This document shows, piece after piece, positions 52,923 through 61,493 of a stretch of 64,000 bases of DNA. Under the pieces are notes generated by a model, which had not been told where the DNA came from, made no database searches, and saw nothing but the letters and a program-made list of their open reading frames with translations. Both the position numbers and the translations under genes were made by a program. Source of the DNA: Reddybacter sp041277045. GTDB lineage: Bacteria > Pseudomonadota > Gammaproteobacteria > Pseudomonadales > Porticoccaceae. The stretch covers positions 1 through 64,000 of the forward strand of contig JBGFSY010000001.1 in assembly GCA_041277045.1 (NCBI GenBank), in the 5' to 3' direction. Position 1 is the first letter of the stretch, and the number at the start of each line of letters is the position of its first letter.

Positions 52923-54065
52923 CTATTCGTAGCCGGTTAATTCTAAATATCCACTGCCAACTTGCCTCTTCTCGCTGTCGAAGATTTTAATCGCCCCCTC
53001 CCAATAGCGCACCTGGGTATCCATCAGCTGGTTCTCGACCAGGGCGTCAATGTGCCAATGCCGATCGTGATAGGTGAGTTGCCAGCCAACGGGGTAGCGA
53101 GAGCCCTCACTACTCTGCCACCAAACGGTGGGGCTCAGCACTATTTCTTCTGCGCTAATGGGCTGTGTACGCCCCAGCTTGTCGACCCAAATGCCGGCAC
53201 TGTACGGATGCGTTTGCCCCTGCAGGTTGCGTAGGCGGTAATACATCAGCTCTTCGCCACTGTTTAACTGCAGTGAAAACCAGTCCCAACCCTGTTGGTC
53301 CTTATCGAGGGCACTACTGCCCCACTCTCGGTCAAACCAGGAATTGCCGCTGACCCAATAATCGCGCTGCTTGACCGTTATTTTCCCCTCGGTATGCAGA
53401 CGAGTAATGGAATAGTAATAGGAGGCATTGCCGGGCGTGGCACTTTTTTGACTCAAGCCCCGCTCACCCATCAACACTGGTGGCTTGCTCGGGGCGAGAT
53501 TCAATTGCAGCTTGAATGCGTCTGTGGCAACAGCCAACTGCCACGTTTTGTTGTCCAGGGCGACAATTTGCCAGTTATCGAGCCAGATATTAAATGGACT
53601 CGCCTGCACACCGGCAAGGCCGAGGCTTTCCCGTGAGAAGCGCTCCTCGCTGTGATGCTTACCGCTGCGACCATTGGTAAGGGCGACGTGAGCCATCCAT
53701 ATATGCTTGGCGGCCCAAGGCGATAGCCGCTTTACTTGGTTTTGTGCCGGGCTCAACTGAACGCGGAAAAAACTTACCTGGTAACCGAATTCATTGCCCT
53801 TAGCATCGCGAAGATTACCGGTGAGATACCACCATTCGTTGCGATAACCCGGGTGAGCGCCGTGGTCTCTGGGGAAGTCAAACTCGCGCACTTTTAGCGC
53901 TTTGCGAAAGCCCTCAGCATTTTCAATGCCGAGGCTGTCGCGTAAATTTATGCCCGTATTTTCGATGCCCTGCTCTTCACAGCCCCACAGTGCGACCAGG
54001 AGTGTCGCTGCCAGCAACCATGGCATGACAAAGCCACAATCGCGATACCGCCACTTGCTACTCAT
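52923..54065 (-). CDS. CrtC/AttH-type lipocalin-like lipoprotein, 380 aa
   Basis: Signal peptide with MPWLLAATLLVALWGC and a lipobox-type Cys, then a double lipocalin-like domain of the hydroxyneurosporene synthase CrtC/AttH family: FDFPRDHGAHPGYRNEWWYL, SFFRVQLSP, HIWMAHVALTNG, SGNSWFDREWGS and WDWFSLQLNSGEELMYYRLR. Substrate unknown; in Agrobacterium attEFGH a similar protein sits with ABC genes. ATG 54065 overlaps the permease stop (ATGAGTAG), so the two are translationally coupled. It probably receives or processes a lipid-like molecule handled by the transporter. Confidence 0.8.
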   Translation of the reverse strand: MSSKWRYRDCGFVMPWLLAATLLVALWGCEEQGIENTGINLRDSLGIENAEGFRKALKVREFDFPRDHGAHPGYRNEWWYLTGNLRDAKGNEFGYQVSFFRVQLSPAQNQVKRLSPWAAKHIWMAHVALTNGRSGKHHSEERFSRESLGLAGVQASPFNIWLDNWQIVALDNKTWQLAVATDAFKLQLNLAPSKPPVLMGERGLSQKSATPGNASYYYSITRLHTEGKITVKQRDYWVSGNSWFDREWGSSALDKDQQGWDWFSLQLNSGEELMYYRLRNLQGQTHPYSAGIWVDKLGRTQPISAEEIVLSPTVWWQSSEGSRYPVGWQLTYHDRHWHIDALVENQLMDTQVRYWEGAIKIFDSEKRQVGSGYLELTGYE

Positions 54066-56568
54066 GGCGCAAGGCCCCGGCGATATTCGCTCGAGAGGTG
54101 TGCCAGGCGGGGTAGAGTCCCGCCAGTAGTGCCGCGATAAGCGCCAGGCCCAGGGCTTCACCTATCACCAGTGGCGGGAAGAGGTGATCCATACTCCAGC
54201 CAAAGGCGCTGCGGTTGATAACGTCGATCAACACCTCCGACATTAACCAGCCCAGGGGCAGAGCGAGGATGCCGGATATTGCCCCCAACACCGTAGTTTG
54301 TAGGAGGATGGCACCAATCATCTGTCGCGGCGTGGTGCCGCAGGCACGGAGGATGGCAAATTGTTTTTTTTGTTCGAGCTGTATAGACAGTAGAGCACTG
54401 AGTATGCCGATCAATGCCACCACAATGGTGAGCATGCGCAGTACGTGGGTGACCGCAAAAGTCCGATCAAAGATTGTCATGGAGGTCTGGCGCAGCTCCC
54501 TGTTTGAACTCACCAGAATGTCACCGGGCTGGGCGCGGGTAATAGACCTGACTGTTTGCAACAGTGTCTGCTGAGAGCTTTGCTCGGTGCCGTAAAGTGC
54601 CAGAGTCGATAAACCAAAGTCTTGCCAGTGCCGTTGATAGAAGGTCTGCGACAGGGTGATCAGCCCGCGGCTGGACCTGTAATCGCGAAACACGCCAAGC
54701 ACCGGCAGTTCAATTGCTCCGCCCGGAGAAAACAACGTTAAGGTATCCGCCGTGGACAATTGCTGGTGGTAGGCAAAGGGCTCGGAGATCAACACCCCCT
54801 CGCCCCGGCTAAAGCGGAGTAGCGCAGCTTCGACGGATTGCAACAGGGTCGGGCGGGATTGATGCGCACTGCTTGTCACCGCCCACAGGCGCTGCAAACC
54901 ATATTCTGTCTCCACTTCAACTGTGCGAGCGCTGCTGTAACCCGCTATTTCTGGCAATTGAGTGAGCTGGCTAATCAGCTCTGGCGGCAGCCCTGGGGAA
55001 CCTCGGCTAGAGGCCCGACCGGGTGTGGAAATGTAAACATCCCCTGCCAGCGTTTGCTCGAGCCAGGTATTCACGGTGGCGCGAAAGCTGGTGATCATAA
55101 TATTAACCCCCACCGTTGCGGACACTGCGACGCAAAGTGCGGCCACCGCCAGCCCAGTGCGACTAAGATTGGCACCGATGCCGCGCAGGGCAAAAATATA
55201 GGGGCCCCTGAGCCATGGCTTAAACAGCTTTAAAGCTAGCCGGCTTGCGGCCAACACTAGTAGGGGGATGAGCAAACTGAAACCCAATACCAACAGTGTC
55301 AGTGCGCAAAAACCCATAACGAGGGTCAAAGTGCTGATCTGCAACAAACCAAAACCAGCCGCCAACAGCCCGCTACCGCACAGGCTTAAGCGGGGAAGCT
55401 GTCGTCGCCACTGCTGTTCCAGCGACGAGCGTTGTTGTACGGTGATTGGTCGGGTTGAGGCAGCGGCGCGAGCGGGTAACAGGGCCGCCAACAGGGTCAT
55501 GCCCAGGCCCAGTACGCCCCCCTTGAGAAGGCTGAACGGATCGAGAAAAACTTCCCGTACACTCAGCACGAAGTACAGGTCGTTGATAGTCCGTGTCACC
55601 AGGTTAACCAGGCTCTGGCCTATTGCCAGACCTAACAGGATTCCCAACAGCGTGCCGATGACACCCAGGGCCAGAGCCTCGACTAAAATCATGCTAAATA
55701 ACTCGCGAGGGGTTTGCCCCAGGCTACGGAGAATACCCAACTGGCTGCGACGGCGCAGTACGGAAAAAGTCAGGGTGTTGTAGATCAACAGAGCTGACAC
55801 CAGCAGCGCCAGCAGGCTCATGGCCGCTAGATTGATGTGAAAGGACTCACTCATTTGCTGTAGCGAGCGATTGCGGCTACCGGCTTCGACCAGGCGCACG
55901 GAGTCTGGCAGCCAGTGGCTCAGGCTCTGGTATTGCCGTGGGCTAAGAATCATGTCGATGCGATCAAGGGTACCCAGGCGACCGAGGATTTCCTGAACCA
56001 CACTCAAGTCGGCAAAAATAATGCCTTCGCTGGCCGCCGGGTTGGGGCTGACAAACGTACTGCCCAGGTAGACCCTTGTGGTGTGCCCCTGATAACGCAA
56101 TTCAAAGCTATCGCCCTCCTCTAATTGCAGATTGCGGGCAGAACGCCGTTCGAGCACCACCCTGTTGGGGTCTTGAAATAGCTTGCTTAGTTTATTGTTC
56201 CCTAGTCCGATAAAGCGATGCCTCTGCATAGCTTGCTCGGCGAGGATATCCATGCCCAGCAGGGTAAAGGTCAAACCTTGCACCCGCACGCTGGCCTGGA
56301 TGCGTGGCGCAACTTTGTCGAGACCAAGTTCCCGGCGCAAGCGGGGGTAGAGAACCTCATTGATACCGCTAGGACCACCACTGAGGAAGTGAGTGCTGGG
56401 CCCGGTAAGCGCCTGCAAGGACAGCGCAAAGGAACGTCGAGCGCTGCTGTTGGCCAAGTCAACGGCTACCACCGCAGCCACACCCAGGGCAATACCCAGC
56501 ACTGTCAGTAGCGTCTGCCCCAGATGCTGGCGCATAAAGCGCAGACTTTGCTTGGCCCAGATGTTCAC
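54058..56568 (-). CDS. FtsX-like ABC transporter permease, 836 aa
   Basis: Two FtsX/MacB-type halves: an N-terminal membrane helix (LTVLGIALGVAAVVAVDLANS), a periplasmic domain, three helices (LLALLVSALLIYNTLTFSVL ... ALGVIGTLLGILLGLAIG), then a second set ending ISGILALPLGWLM and LALIAALLAGLYPAWHTSRA. Such permeases move lipids or lipoproteins, or transmit force to the periplasm. GTG 56568 is chosen, eight bases after the ATPase stop begins, because the first membrane helix follows at normal distance; the longer frame from 56688 overlaps the ATPase gene. Part of a three-gene operon. Confidence 0.88.
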   Translation of the reverse strand: MNIWAKQSLRFMRQHLGQTLLTVLGIALGVAAVVAVDLANSSARRSFALSLQALTGPSTHFLSGGPSGINEVLYPRLRRELGLDKVAPRIQASVRVQGLTFTLLGMDILAEQAMQRHRFIGLGNNKLSKLFQDPNRVVLERRSARNLQLEEGDSFELRYQGHTTRVYLGSTFVSPNPAASEGIIFADLSVVQEILGRLGTLDRIDMILSPRQYQSLSHWLPDSVRLVEAGSRNRSLQQMSESFHINLAAMSLLALLVSALLIYNTLTFSVLRRRSQLGILRSLGQTPRELFSMILVEALALGVIGTLLGILLGLAIGQSLVNLVTRTINDLYFVLSVREVFLDPFSLLKGGVLGLGMTLLAALLPARAAASTRPITVQQRSSLEQQWRRQLPRLSLCGSGLLAAGFGLLQISTLTLVMGFCALTLLVLGFSLLIPLLVLAASRLALKLFKPWLRGPYIFALRGIGANLSRTGLAVAALCVAVSATVGVNIMITSFRATVNTWLEQTLAGDVYISTPGRASSRGSPGLPPELISQLTQLPEIAGYSSARTVEVETEYGLQRLWAVTSSAHQSRPTLLQSVEAALLRFSRGEGVLISEPFAYHQQLSTADTLTLFSPGGAIELPVLGVFRDYRSSRGLITLSQTFYQRHWQDFGLSTLALYGTEQSSQQTLLQTVRSITRAQPGDILVSSNRELRQTSMTIFDRTFAVTHVLRMLTIVVALIGILSALLSIQLEQKKQFAILRACGTTPRQMIGAILLQTTVLGAISGILALPLGWLMSEVLIDVINRSAFGWSMDHLFPPLVIGEALGLALIAALLAGLYPAWHTSRANIAGALRHE

Positions 56569-56572
56569 GGGC

Positions 56573-57334
56573 TTACCAAGTGAAATCACCCTGGCGCTCG
56601 GACAATTGCCCTTGCTCAAGGGTGAGTATGCGGTCGGCAGTTTTCGCCACCGCCAGACTGTGAGTGACCACCAGCAAGGTAGTGTCATGATCGCGAACCA
56701 TGTCCTGCAGCAGGGTCAATATTTGCCGTCCGGTTTTTGCGTCTAAATTGCCGGTAGGCTCATCGGCCAGCAAAAGGGAGGGACGGTGTACCAGGGCTCT
56801 GGCAATGGCGACTCGCTGCTGTTCACCACCAGCGAGTTGGTCGGGAAAGTGGTGAGCTTTAATGGTGAGGCCAACAGCATCCAGCCAGTGGGCTACCTGC
56901 GCATCCACAAGTTCCGGTTTATTGCCATTGAGCTCAGCCACCAGAGCGATATTTTCTGCTGCTGTCAGGGTGTCTATCAGGTTGAACGACTGGTAGATAA
57001 AACCGATATGCCGACGTCGCAACAGGGTGCGCGCGTGCTCGGACATCTGCAGGGTATTTTCACCGGCGATAGTCAGCTGGCCCTGCTGTGGTAAATCGAT
57101 ACCGGCGATCAGGTTGAGCAGGGTGGATTTGCCCGAGCCACTACGACCGAGGATGGCAACGACCTCCCCTCGTTTCACTTTAAGGTTTACATCGGTGAGC
57201 AGCGCCTCAGCCTTACTTAGCTGCTGGCCTGACTTACTATTACGCTGTCGATCACGCTGCTGATAGTGGTAATGTAGTCCTTCGACTCTGACAAAACACA
57301 CGGCCTGTCTCCCCCCGAACAACCTGTTTAGCAT
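56573..57334 (-). CDS. ABC transporter ATP-binding protein, LolD/MacB type, 253 aa
   Basis: Nucleotide-binding domain with Walker A GRSGSGKST, Q-loop YQSFNLIDTL, signature LAGGEQQRVAIARAL, Walker B LLLADEPTGNLD and H-loop VVTHS. These features match the LolD/MacB group that pairs with FtsX-type permeases. The N-terminal 45 residues are extra and poorly conserved, so the true start could be internal (for example V at FVRVEGLHY). First gene of the operon; divergent from thpR with about 80 bases between starts. Confidence 0.9.
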   Translation of the reverse strand: MLNRLFGGRQAVCFVRVEGLHYHYQQRDRQRNSKSGQQLSKAEALLTDVNLKVKRGEVVAILGRSGSGKSTLLNLIAGIDLPQQGQLTIAGENTLQMSEHARTLLRRRHIGFIYQSFNLIDTLTAAENIALVAELNGNKPELVDAQVAHWLDAVGLTIKAHHFPDQLAGGEQQRVAIARALVHRPSLLLADEPTGNLDAKTGRQILTLLQDMVRDHDTTLLVVTHSLAVAKTADRILTLEQGQLSERQGDFTW

Positions 57335-57412
57335 AGATTAATCTAGCGCATGGCACAGAAGACTATGGGTACACCGTGGCGCACTTTCGCCAGTGGAGCT
57401 ACCATCACAAGT

Positions 57413-58060
57413 ATGGACGATATAGATACTGAGCTACGCGCCTTTATCGGCATTCCCCTTGGGGGAGCAATCCAGAAATGCCTGCGTGACAGCATTATCC
57501 CTTTAAAAGCACAGCTCAATAACGCTAGTTCCGATACTCGTCAGCCTGCCCCTCAAATACGCTGGGTAAGGCCTGAAAACTGGCATATCACCCTGGCTTT
57601 TCTCGGCCAAATATCACAGGACAAGGCCAGTGAGATAATAAACCTGCTCGCTAATACTCTGGTAATAACACCGCCCTTTGAGGCAGAGCTTGAAACGCTC
57701 GGCGGCTTCCCCCATGCCAATAGCCCCCTCATTGCCGCGCTTTTGCGCAACAACGTCGCTTTGCTCGAACTCCATGGGCAAATTCAAGCACTGTGCAAAA
57801 TAGCGGGTTTGCGCCAGGCGCGCAGGGCCTTTACACCGCACATTACCCTGGCGCGCATCAAAACCCGAAAAGGTCTCAATTACGCAGGTCATCACCGGGG
57901 AAAGTATCCAGGTGGTATACCCATGACCCGCATTGCGCCCATGGCACTGGGCAAGCACTTTACCCTGAACAAAGTGCAATTATTGAAGAGCCATCTCAGC
58001 CCCGCAGGTAGTCACTACGAAATTCTGGCAGAATTTTTGTTAGCGAAGCATTGTGTTTAG
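57413..58060 (+). CDS. thpR: RNA 2',3'-cyclic phosphodiesterase (2'-5' RNA ligase family)
   Basis: 2H phosphoesterase with the two catalytic HxT motifs, H58-I-T in WHITLAFLG and H143-I-T in PHITLARIK, about 85 residues apart as required. The protein begins LRAFIGIPL, the common ThpR start. It opens 2',3'-cyclic phosphates on RNA ends. ATG 57413 is used since the family starts here; the ATG at 57350 would add 21 residues. It runs toward the YheT-type gene, whose stop is 27 bases away. Confidence 0.88.
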   Translation: MDDIDTELRAFIGIPLGGAIQKCLRDSIIPLKAQLNNASSDTRQPAPQIRWVRPENWHITLAFLGQISQDKASEIINLLANTLVITPPFEAELETLGGFPHANSPLIAALLRNNVALLELHGQIQALCKIAGLRQARRAFTPHITLARIKTRKGLNYAGHHRGKYPGGIPMTRIAPMALGKHFTLNKVQLLKSHLSPAGSHYEILAEFLLAKHCV

Positions 58061-58087
58061 TACACGTATTTAATCTCTCACCCGCCC

Positions 58088-59056
58088 TTAGCGACTGGCA
58101 ATACTCTCCAGAAATTTGACGTTTTTCTGTTCGCCCCAATACCAACCCTGGGGATGGGCTTGCATAAAGCTGACATGCCCGCCGTGAGGGGTATAGGCGA
58201 GTCGTACCCTGGCGTTGTTAATTTCCGCTGCGGATGGATAACAGCTAGGTGCTAGCAAGGGGTCATCGAAAGATGACAGCAAGAGGACGGGGTGCTCGAT
58301 ACGCGATAAAAACTGCCTGGAGCTGGAGCGCTGGTAGTAGTCTTCGGCGCTGGCGAAGCCGTTGAGGGGTGCGACAAAGTGCTCGTCGAACTCACGGATA
58401 CTGCGACACTTTTTAGTGTTCAGGGCGCCAATTTCAGCCTCAATGAGAGATCGCTTGGCATCGACCTTGGCCAGCAAGCTGCGCAGAAATCTCACCTTGT
58501 AAAGCCAGTTATCGCCTTGCTCAAGAAGGTCACTGCAGGCGGAGAGATCACAGGGTGGCGATATGGCAGTACCGCCACACAGCTGCGGCGGCCTGTCGTC
58601 ACGATGCTCGCCAAGGTATTTCAACACCTGATTACCACCGAGACTAAAGCCGGTCAGCGCAAGTTTGCGATAGGGCCGCGCCGCCAGTGCGTGGCTAATA
58701 ACGAAAGCCAGGTCATCACTGGAGCCACTGTGATAGCTCCGCGCCACACGGTTGGGCTCGCCGCTGCAACCGCGAAAATTATAGGCCACCACATCCCAGC
58801 CGGCACTGGCGCAGGCCCGGGCCATACCCTTTATATAGTGGGTATCGCTGCTACCTTCCAGGCCATGACAAAGCAAGAGCAGTCGTGGGCAGTGGTTGAC
58901 GAGCCAATCCAAATCGATGAAGTCACCATCGGCCGTGGTGATTCTCTCCCGCCGCCACGGCACATTTTGTACGCGGCGGAACAGCGAGGGGTAGATGGTT
59001 TGGAAATGGCCAAAACGCCCCAGGTAGCGCGTTTTATAAGAATTATGAGCACCCAT
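58088..59056 (-). CDS. YheT-type alpha/beta hydrolase, 322 aa
   Basis: Family signature near the N-terminus (GHFQTIYPSLFRRVQNVPWR), oxyanion loop CHGLEGSSDTHYIKGMARA, NFRGCSGEPNR and nucleophile elbow GFSLGGNQVLKYLGE (S138). FDDPLLAPS supplies the acid and GGHVSFMQ the catalytic His. YheT-like enzymes are probably esterases; substrates are unknown. No signal peptide. It is the last ordinary chromosomal gene before the AT-rich accessory region. Confidence 0.88.
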   Translation of the reverse strand: MGAHNSYKTRYLGRFGHFQTIYPSLFRRVQNVPWRRERITTADGDFIDLDWLVNHCPRLLLLCHGLEGSSDTHYIKGMARACASAGWDVVAYNFRGCSGEPNRVARSYHSGSSDDLAFVISHALAARPYRKLALTGFSLGGNQVLKYLGEHRDDRPPQLCGGTAISPPCDLSACSDLLEQGDNWLYKVRFLRSLLAKVDAKRSLIEAEIGALNTKKCRSIREFDEHFVAPLNGFASAEDYYQRSSSRQFLSRIEHPVLLLSSFDDPLLAPSCYPSAAEINNARVRLAYTPHGGHVSFMQAHPQGWYWGEQKNVKFLESIASR

Positions 59057-59507
59057 ATGCCTCAGTATGAAGCGGAAAGACCTGCTTTAACAGCCTAGAA
59101 ACTGAGATGGATATCCTGATAACTGCTACTACGATACGTGGGCAGGCCAGCAACCGGGGGCGACAGAAGCTATCTCGGCAGCGCCATCCGGTCTGCACAG
59201 GTAGTCAAATCCCAAGATCACGAGCCAGTGGCTCTTGTTCACAGGGAAACAATCAATAAGTCATTGATTTTCAAGGGCGCTCGAATATGATAAGGCGCCA
59301 AGGGAAAATATAATCACAGCAAAGGATGGCTCTATATGTCAGCTCGTCAAGAAATAACAAATGTCCAACCTGTTGTTTTTGCAGTTAATAAACTCATTCA
59401 CTTTGCTTTGACCCCTGTGAACAAGAGCCAAAGTGTTATAGAGCCAGTGGCTTTATAATTCACTGTTATACCAATGACACATCAAAATTCATACATCAGG
59501 AATGACA
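59057..59507. other. Non-coding junction before the defence genes
   Basis: 451 bases without a supported gene. It contains a long inverted repeat (listed separately), the palindrome GAGCCAGTGGCT twice (59223-59234 and 59441-59452) and an R'-like GTTATAC at 59465-59471, 37 bases before the ptuA start. The latter would fit the 5' boundary of a cassette, though its left attC arm is not clear (TAACAA at 59355 is the best candidate). Confidence 0.45.
59229..59430. repeat. 18-base perfect inverted repeat enclosing about 165 bases
   Basis: TGGCTCTTGTTCACAGGG (59229-59246) and CCCTGTGAACAAGAGCCA (59413-59430) are exact complements. The enclosed DNA has no gene but holds a second small hairpin (AATCAAT/ATTGATT near 59251-59269). 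It could be a miniature transposable element or a large hairpin. Confidence 0.6.
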
Positions 59508-60737
59508 ATGGAAAATTTTAAGGAGCTTAGCCTTAAGGGGTGGAGGCAGTTCGAAGAAATAAACATTAATTTTGAGAGTCAAACAACGGTCCTGACTGGG
59601 GCTAATGGCTGCGGAAAAACAACTATTCTTAATGTTTTAAGTAGGCACTTTGGTTGGAATATTAACTTTTCTGCAACCCCCTTTGTCGGAAAAAAGAAGA
59701 AAAAGAAAATATTTACAGATCTACTGAAAATTAGAGAACTAGAAGAGCCTACAAACATTGCTGAAACTGTTGGTACTTTAACCTATGTAAATGGAGGTGT
59801 ATGCCAGCTACAAATACCTGCAAATAGCTCTGTTAATCCTCAATATGCACTGCAATATGCAAATCAACAACAAGTTGTAGGATTACACATACCATCTCAT
59901 CGTCCAGCTATTTCGTTTCATAGTGTAGATAACCTACCGGTCAATCCAAAAACGAATCAGCAACAATATCAAGAATTCCAACAATTGCTACTTCAGACAT
60001 ATGGCTCTGCAAATGTTAGAAACCCCGGTGTCGTTCTCAAGCAATCCCTAATATCCTTGGCTCTATTTGGCTACGGAAATGAAGCCGTTCAAGAAAATGA
60101 GGAATACAAAAGATTATTCCTAAGATTTCAAGAAATTCTAAGAATAATCCTTCCTGAAAATATCGGTTTTAAAAAGTTAGAAATAAGGATGCCGGATGTT
60201 GTTCTCGTAACCAAATCGGGAGAATTTCCACTTTCTTCAATGTCAGGAGGAGTTAATTCACTATTTGGAATCGCGTGGCAAATACATATGTATGGGGCCG
60301 ATAAAAATGGCTGTACTGTAATACTTGATGAACCAGAAAATCATCTTCATCCCAGTATGCAGAGAAGCCTATTGCCAAATCTAGCAAAAGCATTCCCAAA
60401 CTATAAGTTCATCATAGCTACACATAGCCCGTTTATCGTTACATCTAACCCAGATGCTAGTGTTTACGGGTTGCTTTATAACGAAAGAAACCGAATTGTT
60501 ACAGAGCACTTAGGAAAGGCTGATTTGGCTGGTTCACCAGATAAGGTCCTAAGAGAAATACTGGATGTACCTACAACATTACCAATATGGGTCGAAGAGA
60601 GAATTGGGGAAATTCTAAAGAAATATGAAGGCAGTACTGATAATGAGGAAAAAATCACTGCCATGTTCAATGAGTTAAAGGAGTCTGGTCTTAATGACGC
60701 ACTTTCTATCTATGACCACAAAGATGGGAATGAGTGA
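59508..60737 (+). CDS. ptuA: Septu-like AAA ATPase PtuA, 409 aa
   Basis: Overcoming-lysogenization/RecF-like ATPase with an ABC-type head: Walker A GANGCGKTT (31-39), signature MSGGVNSL (245-252), Walker B VILDEPENHLHP (D274-E275) and the H-loop IIATHSPFIV (H306). A lysine run KKKKKK is at 62-67. Followed three bases after its stop by an HNH nuclease gene, the arrangement of Septu defence, in which PtuA senses infection and PtuB cuts nucleic acid. ATG 59508 fits AGGA six bases ahead; ATG 59502 is the alternative. AT-rich compared with the chromosome to the left. Retron-associated PtuA is a related possibility, but no reverse transcriptase is seen. Confidence 0.75.
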   Translation: MENFKELSLKGWRQFEEININFESQTTVLTGANGCGKTTILNVLSRHFGWNINFSATPFVGKKKKKKIFTDLLKIRELEEPTNIAETVGTLTYVNGGVCQLQIPANSSVNPQYALQYANQQQVVGLHIPSHRPAISFHSVDNLPVNPKTNQQQYQEFQQLLLQTYGSANVRNPGVVLKQSLISLALFGYGNEAVQENEEYKRLFLRFQEILRIILPENIGFKKLEIRMPDVVLVTKSGEFPLSSMSGGVNSLFGIAWQIHMYGADKNGCTVILDEPENHLHPSMQRSLLPNLAKAFPNYKFIIATHSPFIVTSNPDASVYGLLYNERNRIVTEHLGKADLAGSPDKVLREILDVPTTLPIWVEERIGEILKKYEGSTDNEEKITAMFNELKESGLNDALSIYDHKDGNE

Positions 60738-60740
60738 ATA

Positions 60741-61385
60741 ATGAGGAATTTAGTAAAGACTCAAGAGCCGAATGTACTTATCAGTAATAAGGTTCAGTGG
60801 TTACAGGACTATACTTGCGATCAATCAAATACTTATAAAAAGTACAAGTATCGACATACGGACATAAAGTCACAATTGAAAATTGAGACGGGCTTCAAAT
60901 GCGTGTATTGCGAAAGTAAGATTGGCCACAATACCCCGGGGGATATTGAGCATAAAGTCCCTTCATCAAAGGCGATAAATTTACACTTCAGCTGGGATAA
61001 TTTTACGATCGCTTGTACTGAGTGCAATCGAAGAAAAAATGATTACTATGAAGTTGGTAATGAATTTCTTGATCCTTACATCGACGACGTTGAAACCATG
61101 CTTGAGCACCAAGGCCCACTTACTTATTGGCAAAGCAGCAACGAAAGAGCTGAAATAACAATCAGAATATTGGAGTTAAATAGCCTGAAAAGACAAGCTC
61201 TTATAGAGAGGAAAGTGGTAAAGATTGAAGAGTTCAGCAATCTTCTAGAGCGATTTTTATCCCAAACCAACCAGATGTTAAAAAAGTTGCTGTGGAAGCA
61301 AATTGAAGAAATGACAAAAAGTGATGAAGAATACTCTGCGATGCTTCTTACTATAATTAATAGAAAGGGTATAACAAAGCCATGA
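60741..61385 (+). CDS. ptuB: Septu-like HNH nuclease PtuB, 214 aa
   Basis: The HNH core has CVYC (C54, C57), DIEHKVPSS with the catalytic-type E70-H71, WDNFTIACTECNRRKND with zinc Cys C92/C95 and N96. This arrangement (Cys pair, EH, N, Cys pair) is that of PtuB in Septu systems and of retron Ec78. The C-terminal half is helical (AEITIRILELNSLKRQALIE) and unassigned. The stop codon TGA lies within the attC-like site that begins at 61369, a hallmark of integron cassette genes. It forms an operon with ptuA. Confidence 0.75.
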   Translation: MRNLVKTQEPNVLISNKVQWLQDYTCDQSNTYKKYKYRHTDIKSQLKIETGFKCVYCESKIGHNTPGDIEHKVPSSKAINLHFSWDNFTIACTECNRRKNDYYEVGNEFLDPYIDDVETMLEHQGPLTYWQSSNERAEITIRILELNSLKRQALIERKVVKIEEFSNLLERFLSQTNQMLKKLLWKQIEEMTKSDEEYSAMLLTIINRKGITKP

Positions 61386-61466
61386 ACGCGGACTCTGGTA
61401 AAGCGTCATCTTTTTTGTTCCAAAAAAGTCGCCACTTCACCCAAGCCAGTTATGGCGGCGTTATGC
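61369..61466 (+). repeat. attC-like recombination site overlapping the ptuB stop codon
   Basis: A 98-base imperfect palindrome from GTATAACAAAGCCATGAACG to GTTATGGCGGCGTTATGC. The arms TAACAAAGCCATGAAC and GTTATGGCGGCGTTA pair with bulged bases. Inner repeat: CTTTTTTG/CAAAAAAG. R' heptamer GTTATGC at 61460-61466. The next gene starts 27 bases later, as in cassette arrays. Confidence 0.65.
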
Positions 61467-61493
61467 GCCTAAATTCAGCAAAGGAAAAACATT

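Noticed and set aside
54838..55783. Plus-strand frames inside the permease gene (131 and 171 codons)
   Set aside because: Opposite-strand shadows of the clear FtsX-type permease coding sequence.
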